Assembly: GCF_023078335.1 (NCBI RefSeq)
Contig: NZ_CP095551.1
Location: forward strand, 124,001-188,000
DNA: 64,000 nucleotides
Source: Metabacillus endolithicus
Lineage (GTDB): Bacteria > Bacillota > Bacilli > Bacillales > Bacillaceae
Direction: 5' to 3'
Every line of letters begins with the position of its first letter. The stretch's first letter is position 1. Below, in pieces: positions 57,337 through 64,000 of the stretch. A model generated the notes under the pieces. That model ran no database searches and was not told the origin of the DNA. It saw only the letters and a list, made by a program, of their open reading frames with translations. The translations under genes were made by a program, and so were the position numbers.

Positions 57337-57594
57337 ATGCCGACTGAAATTACTAAAAAGGCGGATTTCTTTTATATTCTCGTAGATTATGGTGACAAGG
57401 GACCTTATCTTATGATGAAAGTAGATAAGAACAGTCATTATTTTAAGACAGTTGGGGAGTATAAAGATTTAAGTGAGTTTGATCCTATACAGGCTAAAAC
57501 TATGCTAGATGAAGGTGTTAAATTCTTTAAAGAGGCTCGTAATGCTGTAGACTATTACTTTAAACAGCTAGGTATCGGGGAAGAAAACAAATAA
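57337..57594 (+). CDS. hypothetical 85-aa protein
   Basis: Soluble alpha-beta protein (TKKADFFYILVDYGDKGPYL, then DPIQAKTMLDEGVKFFKEAR). GTAAGGGGGATGAC precedes ATG. Possibly co-transcribed with 56454. No family recognised. Confidence 0.55.
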   Translation: MPTEITKKADFFYILVDYGDKGPYLMMKVDKNSHYFKTVGEYKDLSEFDPIQAKTMLDEGVKFFKEARNAVDYYFKQLGIGEENK

Positions 57595-57609
57595 ATATTA
57601 CACTTTAGG

Positions 57610-57650
57610 AAGACTTTTTTTATGCTGCGGCATATGAAAGGTCTTTTTTT
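57610..57650 (+). terminator. terminator before the ArdC-like gene
   Basis: AGACTTT / AAAGGTCT outer stem with ATGC/GCAT inner stem, T7. Confidence 0.7.
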
Positions 57651-57676
57651 ATTGCACATTTTTAGGAGGAAATATA

Positions 57677-58519
57677 ATGAAAAATACAAAAACAAAGGTT
57701 AATCGTCAAGAAAAAGTGAAGGAAGCTTTTGAATTAGTGAAAAAGGGTGCTGTAGATATTGCTAAAAGTTCTAACTTTCAACGTTTTTTAAAATTTTCCG
57801 CATCATTCCACAATTACTCTTTCAGAAATCAACTATTGATCTGGATTCAAAAACCAAGTGCTACATTTGTTGCTGGATTTGAAACATGGAAAAAAAGAGG
57901 AAGGTATGTGAAAAAGGGAGAGAAAGGGATTATGATTTTAGCTCCTATGAAAATCACCAGAAAAAACGATGAACATGAGGAAGATGAAGAATTTATGTTA
58001 TTTCGTCCAATATATGTTTTCGATATATCTCAAACAGAAGGTGAACCTATCCCTTCAATTGGTGAATATGTCAAGACTTTAAATGGAGAGACGGATCTTT
58101 ATGAAAAAATCAAAGCTATAAGCCCATTTCCTGTAACAGAAACTACAGATTGTAAGGGTGCTGATGGTTATTACCGCATTAAGGAAAAAGATATTTTCAT
58201 TGATTCTAAAAATTCTACGTCTCATAAGTTGTTAACTCTAATTCATGAAATGGGTCATGGGTTATTACATGCAGATAGAAATAACATTCCGAGTAAAGCA
58301 GTGAGAGAAATTGAAGCTGAATGTGTTGGATTTGTGACCTGTCATGCTTTAGGTATAGACACTTCTGAAAATTCTTTTGGGTATATTGCTTCCTATGGAA
58401 GAAGTAGGTCAGATGAATTAATTGATAAAAGTAGAGAAAGAATTAATAGGGTTTGTACATCGAATCTTAGGAGACTTCGAGGATACTTACGTTGCAATAG
58501 AAGATAAAGAGCTTGTATA
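57677..58519 (+). pseudogene. ArdC-like antirestriction / ssDNA-binding metalloprotease-fold protein, terminal frameshift
   Basis: ~280 residues. The N-terminal ssDNA-binding domain of ArdC type shows FLKFSASFHNYSFRNQLLIW, FVAGFETWKKRGRYVKKGEK, GIMILAPM and RPIYVFDISQTEGEP. The C-terminal part carries a zinc-protease motif LIHEMGHGLLH and AECVGFVTCHALGID. The ORF ends in CTSNLRRLRG because of an extra T near 58452; removing it gives VVHRILGDFEDTYVAIEDKE and a stop at 58519. ArdC protects incoming plasmid DNA. RBS TTAGGAGGAAATATA. Confidence 0.8.
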
Positions 58520-58523
58520 AAAT

Positions 58524-58563
58524 AGAAAAAAACCAGATTTCTTGAGTAGAAGTCTGGTTTTTT
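58524..58563. terminator. bidirectional terminator between convergent genes
   Basis: AACCAGA / TCTGGTT stem with T6 on both sides. Confidence 0.85.
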
Positions 58564-58807
58564 AATTTATTAAAGCTGGGTGAAAATGTAAATGTTCATC
58601 GTGATAGCCTATATAGGTATAGTCAGTATTGAACTTTTCTTGAGATATTACTAGCTCAGGCTCCGTTTCGTCGTTTAAACAAACAAGTATATAATCTCTC
58701 CCTAGGAGATCATTAGAAAAACAGTAATAAAGCCTTTCTCCGCTTAGCTCTTTATATATATCCCATTTCTTTAGTACACTCTTGCTGAAAACAAATTCCA
58801 TTTCCAT
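58562..58807 (-). CDS. small hypothetical protein, minus strand in the transfer region
   Basis: 81 residues from ATG 58807 (MEMEFVFSKSVLKKWDIYKE), which follows AGAGGTCATAC; the frame is open to 58897 but without a better site. Soluble, beta-rich end (DYTYIGYHDEHLHFHP). Likely translated with 58833-59357. Confidence 0.6.
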   Translation of the reverse strand: MEMEFVFSKSVLKKWDIYKELSGERLYYCFSNDLLGRDYILVCLNDETEPELVISQEKFNTDYTYIGYHDEHLHFHPALIN

Positions 58808-58832
58808 GTATGACCTCTTCTCTAAAATGGTT

Positions 58833-59357
58833 TTACTTGACATGTGATAGTAAATCATATTCTGACATTTCAGGTAAACCATAATATTCTTTTGCATCTA
58901 GGTATAATTTTTGGCGATCTTCTTTTGTTGTTGAACTATACATATCTTCAAACGACATATTGCCCTTTTCTGAGAGGTAATACATTGTAATCATCTTTGG
59001 ATAATTAGATACATCAAGGTAAAATCCGTTTATAAGTTTTTTTGAAAGATATCCAAAGTAAGGCAAATCTGTTCCAAATTCTTTAATAGCTCTCTTTTTA
59101 GCTTTTTTGATTTTATGATGTAAAGAAAAATCAAAGTATCCACCAGATAAGACAACAATAAAATAACCCAAACATATAATGATCCAAAGCATTACCCATA
59201 AAACAAATAGACCTTGTATTTGAAACCAAAATGAATCTCGAAATCTAGGCTCATTAGGTACAACACCAATATCTATCATAAAGTTCATGAATTCTGGAAT
59301 CAAAGAAAATAAAAATAAACTTCCAGAAAATATTCCTAAACCTAATAATATTCTCAT
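58833..59357 (-). CDS. membrane protein, unknown, minus strand in the transfer region
   Basis: 174 residues with two helices (MRILLGLGIFSGSLFLFSLI and LFVLWVMLWIIICLGYFIVV) and a soluble tail rich in charged residues (SFEDMYSSTTKEDRQKLYLD). AGGTGATACT precedes ATG 59357. It forms a two-gene unit opposed to the transfer operon, like a cargo or entry-control gene pair. Confidence 0.6.
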   Translation of the reverse strand: MRILLGLGIFSGSLFLFSLIPEFMNFMIDIGVVPNEPRFRDSFWFQIQGLFVLWVMLWIIICLGYFIVVLSGGYFDFSLHHKIKKAKKRAIKEFGTDLPYFGYLSKKLINGFYLDVSNYPKMITMYYLSEKGNMSFEDMYSSTTKEDRQKLYLDAKEYYGLPEMSEYDLLSHVK

Positions 59358-59540
59358 AGTATCACCTCATAGGTTCATTTTAATTATACATATAAATGTA
59401 TAATGTAGCAATTAAACTAATTATACAGTATCATTTTACCTCATACAACAAATTCTGTAATAAAAGTATTGTCATATATGACCTTTTTTTGTAGAATGAA
59501 GACAACTTAATATTTTCGCATTCATGCGATTATTTAGGCG

Positions 59541-59592
59541 GAAGACGCAAAATAATCCTTTTTAAAAAGGGTTGTTTTGCGTCTTTTTTTTC
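59541..59592 (+). terminator. strong terminator just before the pilin gene
   Basis: AGACGCAAAA / TTTTGCGTCT outer stem with inner CCTTTTT/AAAAAGG stem, T8. Confidence 0.85.
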
Positions 59593-59615
59593 AAATATTA
59601 TATGGAGGTAAGTTT

Positions 59616-60005
59616 ATGAAAGGAATTAGTATTAAAAAATTCGTTAAAGAGGTTATTCCCTACGCCTTTGTATTCGCATTTATGAGTACACTTATTTTCT
59701 TTACTGGTGTAGAGAGTGCTTCAGCGACTGTTCCGACGATTCCTGGTGGGTCTGGAGGTAGTGATGTGACTACTATCAATACTATCTTAACAGGATGGAT
59801 TACTAATATTCGTATAATTGGAGCAGTAGTAATAGTTATTGCGATTGTTCTTGCTGCGATTATGATTGGTATTTCAATGGGGAATTCAGCTAAAAGAGCA
59901 CTGGGTATTTCTGCTTTAGTTAGTGCAATAGTAGGAATTATTCTTGTTTTAAAAGCGCCTGACCTAGCAAACTATGTTATTACTCAATCTGGTAGTGGGA
60001 GCTAA
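59616..60005 (+). CDS. VirB2/TrbC-like conjugative pilin or channel protein
   Basis: 129 residues from ATG 59616 after TATGGAGGTAAGTTT. The N-terminal signal-like helix (VIPYAFVFAFMSTLIFFTGV) is followed by SASATVPT, then two helices (IGAVVIVIAIVLAAIMIGI and ISALVSAIVGIILVLKAP) in the layout of VirB2-type proteins. It should assemble in the membrane as the pilus or channel subunit. First gene of the visible secretion block. Confidence 0.75.
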   Translation: MKGISIKKFVKEVIPYAFVFAFMSTLIFFTGVESASATVPTIPGGSGGSDVTTINTILTGWITNIRIIGAVVIVIAIVLAAIMIGISMGNSAKRALGISALVSAIVGIILVLKAPDLANYVITQSGSGS

Positions 60006-60018
60006 ACAATAATAGTAT

Positions 60019-60050
60019 GACCTTACACTTCACTTGTAAGGTCTTTTTTT
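60019..60050 (+). terminator. terminator after the pilin gene
   Basis: GACCTTACA / TGTAAGGTC with T7. It lies inside the secretion operon. Confidence 0.85.
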
Positions 60051-60070
60051 AAAGAGTAGGAGGAATTTAT

Positions 60071-60376
60071 ATGCGTACTAGAATGCCGTTTAATACTGAA
60101 GCGGAACGGAAAAGCATTAGAGGGGTTTCGTGGAGACAAGCAACTTACATTTTATTTGCTGCATTAGTTTACCTATCAATAGCTTCAGAGATTTTATTTT
60201 CAGGAAGATTCACATTTATTGTTGGATTTGTTCTTTGTGCATTGACTTTGCCAATAACAGCACCTTTTCTGATTTTGGCATTTTTAAAGAATGGGAAATC
60301 AGGATACTACTACGATCAACATCTTATATTTCTTTCGAAGTTTAAGAAATCTCAAACAGGTATCTGGAGGCAATAA
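60071..60376 (+). CDS. PrgI/VirB3-like conjugation membrane protein
   Basis: 101 residues: MPFNTEAERKSIRGVSWRQA is the typical PrgI N-terminus (the PFN...GVSWRQ style), followed by two helices (YILFAALVYLSIASEILF, FIVGFVLCALTLPITAPF). It is usually encoded just before VirB4, as here. GTAGGAGGAATTTAT precedes ATG. Confidence 0.75.
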   Translation: MRTRMPFNTEAERKSIRGVSWRQATYILFAALVYLSIASEILFSGRFTFIVGFVLCALTLPITAPFLILAFLKNGKSGYYYDQHLIFLSKFKKSQTGIWRQ

Positions 60377-60379
60377 CAT

Positions 60380-61261
60380 ATGTTAACTAATTTAATAATG
60401 ATTGTACTAATTGGTCTCGTAATATATTTCTTTGGTTACCCAATCATGGGAAAACCATATCCATTTAACCCTTTTAAAAAACGAGGGAAATCTAAAAAGA
60501 ATAATTTAGGAACAAAACGAGGAAGTGAAGACACACAAGAACTTAAAGTGAACTTCCAAGAATTGATCGGGGTTAAAGGGATTCATGGTGAAGTAGTAGA
60601 GCTGAATGAAGCTGGTGAGAGCCGTCACTTTATAGGATTAATTAAAACTGAATCAATTAACTATTTACTAAGAAGTATGAATGAACAACAAACGACTGAT
60701 TTATCATATGAGCAATTATTAGCGCAGCTTAACTTAGGGCCAGGTCGTGAAGTTAACGTAGGGATTCATATTCAATCTAGACCAATTGACTTGTCTGAAC
60801 AATTAAAACCATACCAAGAGTCATTTGAACAATTAAATCCGATTGCACAGAGATATGGAGAAACGATGTTCTTCCCGTACATGGAATATTGGCAACAAAC
60901 AGTAGATGAGTTTGATTACCATAGTTATTTTACTGTTGACCTTTATTACGACCAAAAGCTCTTAGAAGATCTAGATGAAGATTCAATTATTTTAAAGGTA
61001 AGAAATGAATTCAATCGAGTTGCTCAAATTATTGTACGTAACTATGCCAATATGGGCGGAAGAAGTAATATCTGTTCTGAAAGACAGCTTTATGAGGCAT
61101 TATATTTTTCAGTAAATAAACAAACAGGGAGCATTGAACATTTCAACCGTTTTATTGAGAAAGATGGTATTTTATCACCATTTGTTACGGGGAAAGAATC
61201 AAAACCTAAAGTTAGATTTGAAGAATATGGAGAGGAGACAACAGAGTATGGGGCTATTTAA
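60380..61261 (+). CDS. T4SS protein resembling a detached VirB4 N-terminal domain
   Basis: 293 residues: one N-terminal helix, a basic linker, then a soluble domain with FQELIGVKGIHGEVVELNEA, HIQSRPIDLSEQLKPYQESF and NRFIEKDGILSPFVTG. The layout is like the N-terminal (CagE/TrbE) half of VirB4 proteins, so this may be a split partner of the next gene. That is an inference. Starts three bases after the previous stop. Confidence 0.55.
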   Translation: MLTNLIMIVLIGLVIYFFGYPIMGKPYPFNPFKKRGKSKKNNLGTKRGSEDTQELKVNFQELIGVKGIHGEVVELNEAGESRHFIGLIKTESINYLLRSMNEQQTTDLSYEQLLAQLNLGPGREVNVGIHIQSRPIDLSEQLKPYQESFEQLNPIAQRYGETMFFPYMEYWQQTVDEFDYHSYFTVDLYYDQKLLEDLDEDSIILKVRNEFNRVAQIIVRNYANMGGRSNICSERQLYEALYFSVNKQTGSIEHFNRFIEKDGILSPFVTGKESKPKVRFEEYGEETTEYGAI

Positions 61262-63392
61262 AAAGAAGAAGGCTGCATCGCCTGAGTTAACAGAAGAACA
61301 AGATATAGAACAAGAAGAGAGTAGAGCAAGTAAAAAAGGAAAAAAAGCTAAAGAGGATTTACACGCTGTAGCAAGACAAAGTTATTTCGATAAAATTGGT
61401 TCAGCAGGTGTGCATTTTCCTGAACATGTTAAAGATCGTGCATACCAATGTGACCAAAGAGCAGGTGCAGAATATTCTTCTAGGTCCTACATTTTAGATT
61501 TTGGTAATACCTCTATATCTACAGGAGAATTAGAGACATTGTATCGTGCAGGAGCTAGTAATATAACGTTTCACCTTACTAAACTCACTAAAAACCAAGC
61601 GACTCGTAAATATAAGAATGCAGTTACAGACGAAGGTTCTCGTGTTATTCAAGCGAGAAAGTCAGGAAACGATATTGAGGAAAACGAAGCTCTAAAAGCA
61701 AGATCAAACGCAGAACGCCTGCTGGATGAGATTAGTGATGGTTACAATGATGGTTTCTTAGGTACAATGGTTGTTACGTTATTTGCAAAGGACGACAAGA
61801 CCCTTGATAACATAGGAATGTTAATCCAAGATACCTTAGAACATAACGAACATAATCTGAGACCGTTGTACGCTCGCCAAAAGGATGGATGGTTATCAGC
61901 TCTACCATTCTCGGGTAATCGACTTACCGCAACAGTTGATAGAAGATTCTTTGATAGGACTTCAATTGTTGCTGCTTCTCCATTCTATTCTTCTAAAATT
62001 CCATTCAGCGGTGGTGTACCTGTTGGTGCGAATTTACACAATCAAAATATGGAATTTTTAAATGTATTTGCCCCTTACTTAGATAACTATTCTTCTCTTA
62101 TAGTTGGTGCCTCTGGTTCTGGTAAATCATTCAGTAACAAGTATATTTCCAGTTCACAAGTATTACTAGGATATCGGATCTTTAGTATTGATCCTGATGG
62201 GGAGAATGGACCTATATGTGTACTTATGGGCGGAAAAGAGGTTGAGATACGTGAAGGTGGATCTTGTACAATTAATATTTGTGCTTTGACCGAAGAAGAA
62301 ATTGAACAGACTTTACCAAATGGAAGAAGAGTTTCAAAAGTTATCGTACCAATAGGTTCAAAAGTTGGTAGATTAATAACGTTCTACAATAAGTTGTTAG
62401 ATGGAATCTCTTCTCTTGAAAAGGAATTATTAAAAAAAGCAATTATGGATGTAATTGAAGAATGGGGTATTACAGAGAATCCAGAATCACTGTATGAAAA
62501 TGAAAAAACTCCAGTTAGATTATCAAATGGAGATATTACGTATAAAAAACAACGTAAACCTGAATTTACCCTATCTGATATCTACAAACAAATATTAAAG
62601 AATACAACCTTAGGATATAATCTGCATGATTTTTCATATCAAGAAATTATTGATCCTGATGCGAGAAGATTAATTAAGGTATTAAGAGGATACCTAAGAG
62701 ATCGACCAGATGGAAAAATTCTCGATGGTGAAACCCAGTTTAATGGGGAGAAAATCGATAACCTACTTGATGATATATGTTGGGTAAACTTTAACATGAA
62801 AGCTGTAGAAGGATCTGATATATACGACATTATCATGCATGTCCTTACACTATTAGGATGGGAATACTTCGTTAAGAGGCCTTCTTTACGTAGATTTAAA
62901 AAACGCTTGAAGATCGAGGAAGCATGGAGAATGAAAAGAATTGATGGTGCTATGCAATTCGTTGAGGAACTAGCACGCCGTAGTCGTAAGTATCAGGCGG
63001 GTGTAGATATTATTACACAGGATTTAAATCCGTTCTTAGAAGATTCAGATGGACAAGCAGTTGTAAAGCAAGCAACAAGTGCATTGTTCCTTCGATTAGG
63101 TTCAGTTGATGATGAGGAAAAACGAAAATTGCAGTCAATTTTTAACTTGTCTGAGGGTGAACTACAAATCATTTGTCGTAAGCCTGCTGAATCAGAAGAT
63201 TCCCAAACTAAAGGGGAAGGAATACTTCGTGTTGGTGGATCTTCTGCATATGTAAAAGTACAAGTAAGTGATGAAATGCGTGGGTTTATTGATACTGATA
63301 CGGACTATCTAATAAATAATGGTCTTCTACCAGGTTTAGAAGAGTATGACAAGCAGGAAGAAGAAGAAGTTAGAGAGGCGTCATTAGTATGA
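61248..63392 (+). CDS. VirB4/TraE-family type IV secretion ATPase
   Basis: 714 residues from ATG 61248 (MGLFKKKKAAS), preceded by GAGGAGACAACAGAGT; the frame extends upstream to 61134. Walker A GASGSGKSF with Lys near residue 293, and the Walker B/helical region KRLKIEEAWRMKRIDGAMQF, then RSRKYQAGVDIITQDLNPFL. It powers assembly and DNA/protein transfer at the inner membrane. It overlaps the previous gene by 14 bp. Confidence 0.92.
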   Translation: MGLFKKKKAASPELTEEQDIEQEESRASKKGKKAKEDLHAVARQSYFDKIGSAGVHFPEHVKDRAYQCDQRAGAEYSSRSYILDFGNTSISTGELETLYRAGASNITFHLTKLTKNQATRKYKNAVTDEGSRVIQARKSGNDIEENEALKARSNAERLLDEISDGYNDGFLGTMVVTLFAKDDKTLDNIGMLIQDTLEHNEHNLRPLYARQKDGWLSALPFSGNRLTATVDRRFFDRTSIVAASPFYSSKIPFSGGVPVGANLHNQNMEFLNVFAPYLDNYSSLIVGASGSGKSFSNKYISSSQVLLGYRIFSIDPDGENGPICVLMGGKEVEIREGGSCTINICALTEEEIEQTLPNGRRVSKVIVPIGSKVGRLITFYNKLLDGISSLEKELLKKAIMDVIEEWGITENPESLYENEKTPVRLSNGDITYKKQRKPEFTLSDIYKQILKNTTLGYNLHDFSYQEIIDPDARRLIKVLRGYLRDRPDGKILDGETQFNGEKIDNLLDDICWVNFNMKAVEGSDIYDIIMHVLTLLGWEYFVKRPSLRRFKKRLKIEEAWRMKRIDGAMQFVEELARRSRKYQAGVDIITQDLNPFLEDSDGQAVVKQATSALFLRLGSVDDEEKRKLQSIFNLSEGELQIICRKPAESEDSQTKGEGILRVGGSSAYVKVQVSDEMRGFIDTDTDYLINNGLLPGLEEYDKQEEEEVREASLV

Positions 63393-64000
63393 CACTAAAT
63401 ACACTTGAACAACAGTTAAAATCAGCTAAGAAAAAAAGAATTGCGTTCATTTTGATCTTATTGTTGATGTTCTTCCCTGGTTCAGCTGCACACGCTGCTG
63501 AAAGTAAGTGGTACGAAAAGCCGTTTGCTTTCATGTTTTCAAAACTATTTGAATGGATATTAGAGCCATTCATAGGACTACATGAACCCGCTTATTATAT
63601 TTTCTATCAAGGAGCAGGGAAGATATGGGGATTGTATACACAGGAGCAATATAACAGTGCTATATATAATGGATTTAACATGATGCTGTTTGTTGTTGGT
63701 TTTTTACTCTGTGGTGCTATTGTCATGATGGGGATTCAACATGGATATGCAAAATTTTCCTCAAGTATGAAATCTGACATAACAGATAATTTTTTGAAGG
63801 TTATCTTGGGGATTGTTTTACTTTTTCAGTTCTTCCCGCTTGTTAATTCATTTTTTACTTTAAATCACTATTTTGTACAAATGTTTGAAACCGGTATTAC
63901 TGATCCAGTTAGTCTAAGAGATTTAGGAGCTACTGTTTTGACTAGTCAAGACGGGAAAACAGCTGGTGAAAAGATTGAGTTTACTGATTTATCTTCTGGA
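63389..64000 (+). CDS. VirB6/TrbL-like conjugation membrane protein, partial
   Basis: The frame starts with ATG overlapping the previous stop (ATGA) and is open at the right edge (204 codons seen). A signal peptide (RIAFILILLLMFFPGSAAHA) precedes several helices (FNMMLFVVGFLLCGAIVMMG, FLKVILGIVLLFQFFPLVNS). This fits the VirB6/TrbL type polytopic channel proteins of Gram-positive conjugation systems. C-terminus not seen. Confidence 0.75.
   Translation, partial: MTLNTLEQQLKSAKKKRIAFILILLLMFFPGSAAHAAESKWYEKPFAFMFSKLFEWILEPFIGLHEPAYYIFYQGAGKIWGLYTQEQYNSAIYNGFNMMLFVVGFLLCGAIVMMGIQHGYAKFSSSMKSDITDNFLKVILGIVLLFQFFPLVNSFFTLNHYFVQMFETGITDPVSLRDLGATVLTSQDGKTAGEKIEFTDLSSG

Noticed and set aside
1..64000. 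tRNA or rRNA genes
   Set aside because: I saw no cloverleaf-like segments with TTCGAATC-type arms or rRNA signatures while reading both strands; not a computed search.

Overview
The window looks like a low-GC, endospore-forming Bacillaceae replicon, most likely a large conjugative plasmid or a chromosome carrying one. Evidence for the host is a CwlJ-type germination hydrolase, an alpha/beta SASP, a SinI-like anti-repressor, AGGAGG-type ribosome sites, frequent TTG/GTG starts and low GC throughout. Evidence for the plasmid is an iteron array beside a candidate initiator gene (50.9-52.8 kb), followed by single-strand-DNA maintenance genes and a type IV secretion block that runs off the right edge.

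Layout. 0-5 kb: envelope and spore genes (amidase tail, glycosyltransferase, CwlJ, class B PBP). 5.6-13.3 kb: MarR and PadR regulators, two SLAC1/TehA-like transporters, small membrane proteins of a CBO0543-like family in various states of decay, and an SASP. 14.0-22.4 kb: an anaerobic nitrate module with Ric, a Crp/Fnr regulator, a membrane cytochrome-like subunit, a molybdopterin catalytic subunit, a four-cluster ferredoxin, a Tat-signal Rieske protein, three small proteins and a NarK-type transporter fused to a PAS domain. 23-30.3 kb: MCP remnant, HD-GYP and PAS-GGDEF proteins (c-di-GMP turnover), SinI-like peptide, sigma factor with a SnoaL-like tail, VOC protein. 30.6-36.6 kb: lipoproteins, a phage tail-module remnant and intact CBO0543-like genes. 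37-39 kb: a frameshifted HTH/Rep-like locus. 39.1-44.5 kb: an insertion-sequence cluster, with a decayed IS1182-like element and an IS21-like element that has inserted into the 5' non-coding part of an IS110-like element. 44.6-50.6 kb: small secreted, sigma/anti-sigma, acetyltransferase and kinase-like genes separated by related terminator repeats. 50.8-64 kb: origin, Rep, a leading-region-like set (TGT-like enzyme, Rad52-like annealase, SSB, ArdC-like protein), then VirB2-, PrgI/VirB3-, VirB4- and VirB6/TrbL-like genes.

Two general points. First, more than twenty genes are interrupted by single frameshifts. At least fifteen are repaired by adding or removing one base in a homopolymer run, so many 'pseudogenes' may be sequencing indels. 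I mark them as pseudogenes but describe the repaired protein. Second, the transfer region has intrinsic terminators in almost every intergenic gap, all in the direction of transcription, and two related ~150-nt structured leaders. This suggests attenuation, processive antitermination or single-strand promoters controlling early plasmid genes.
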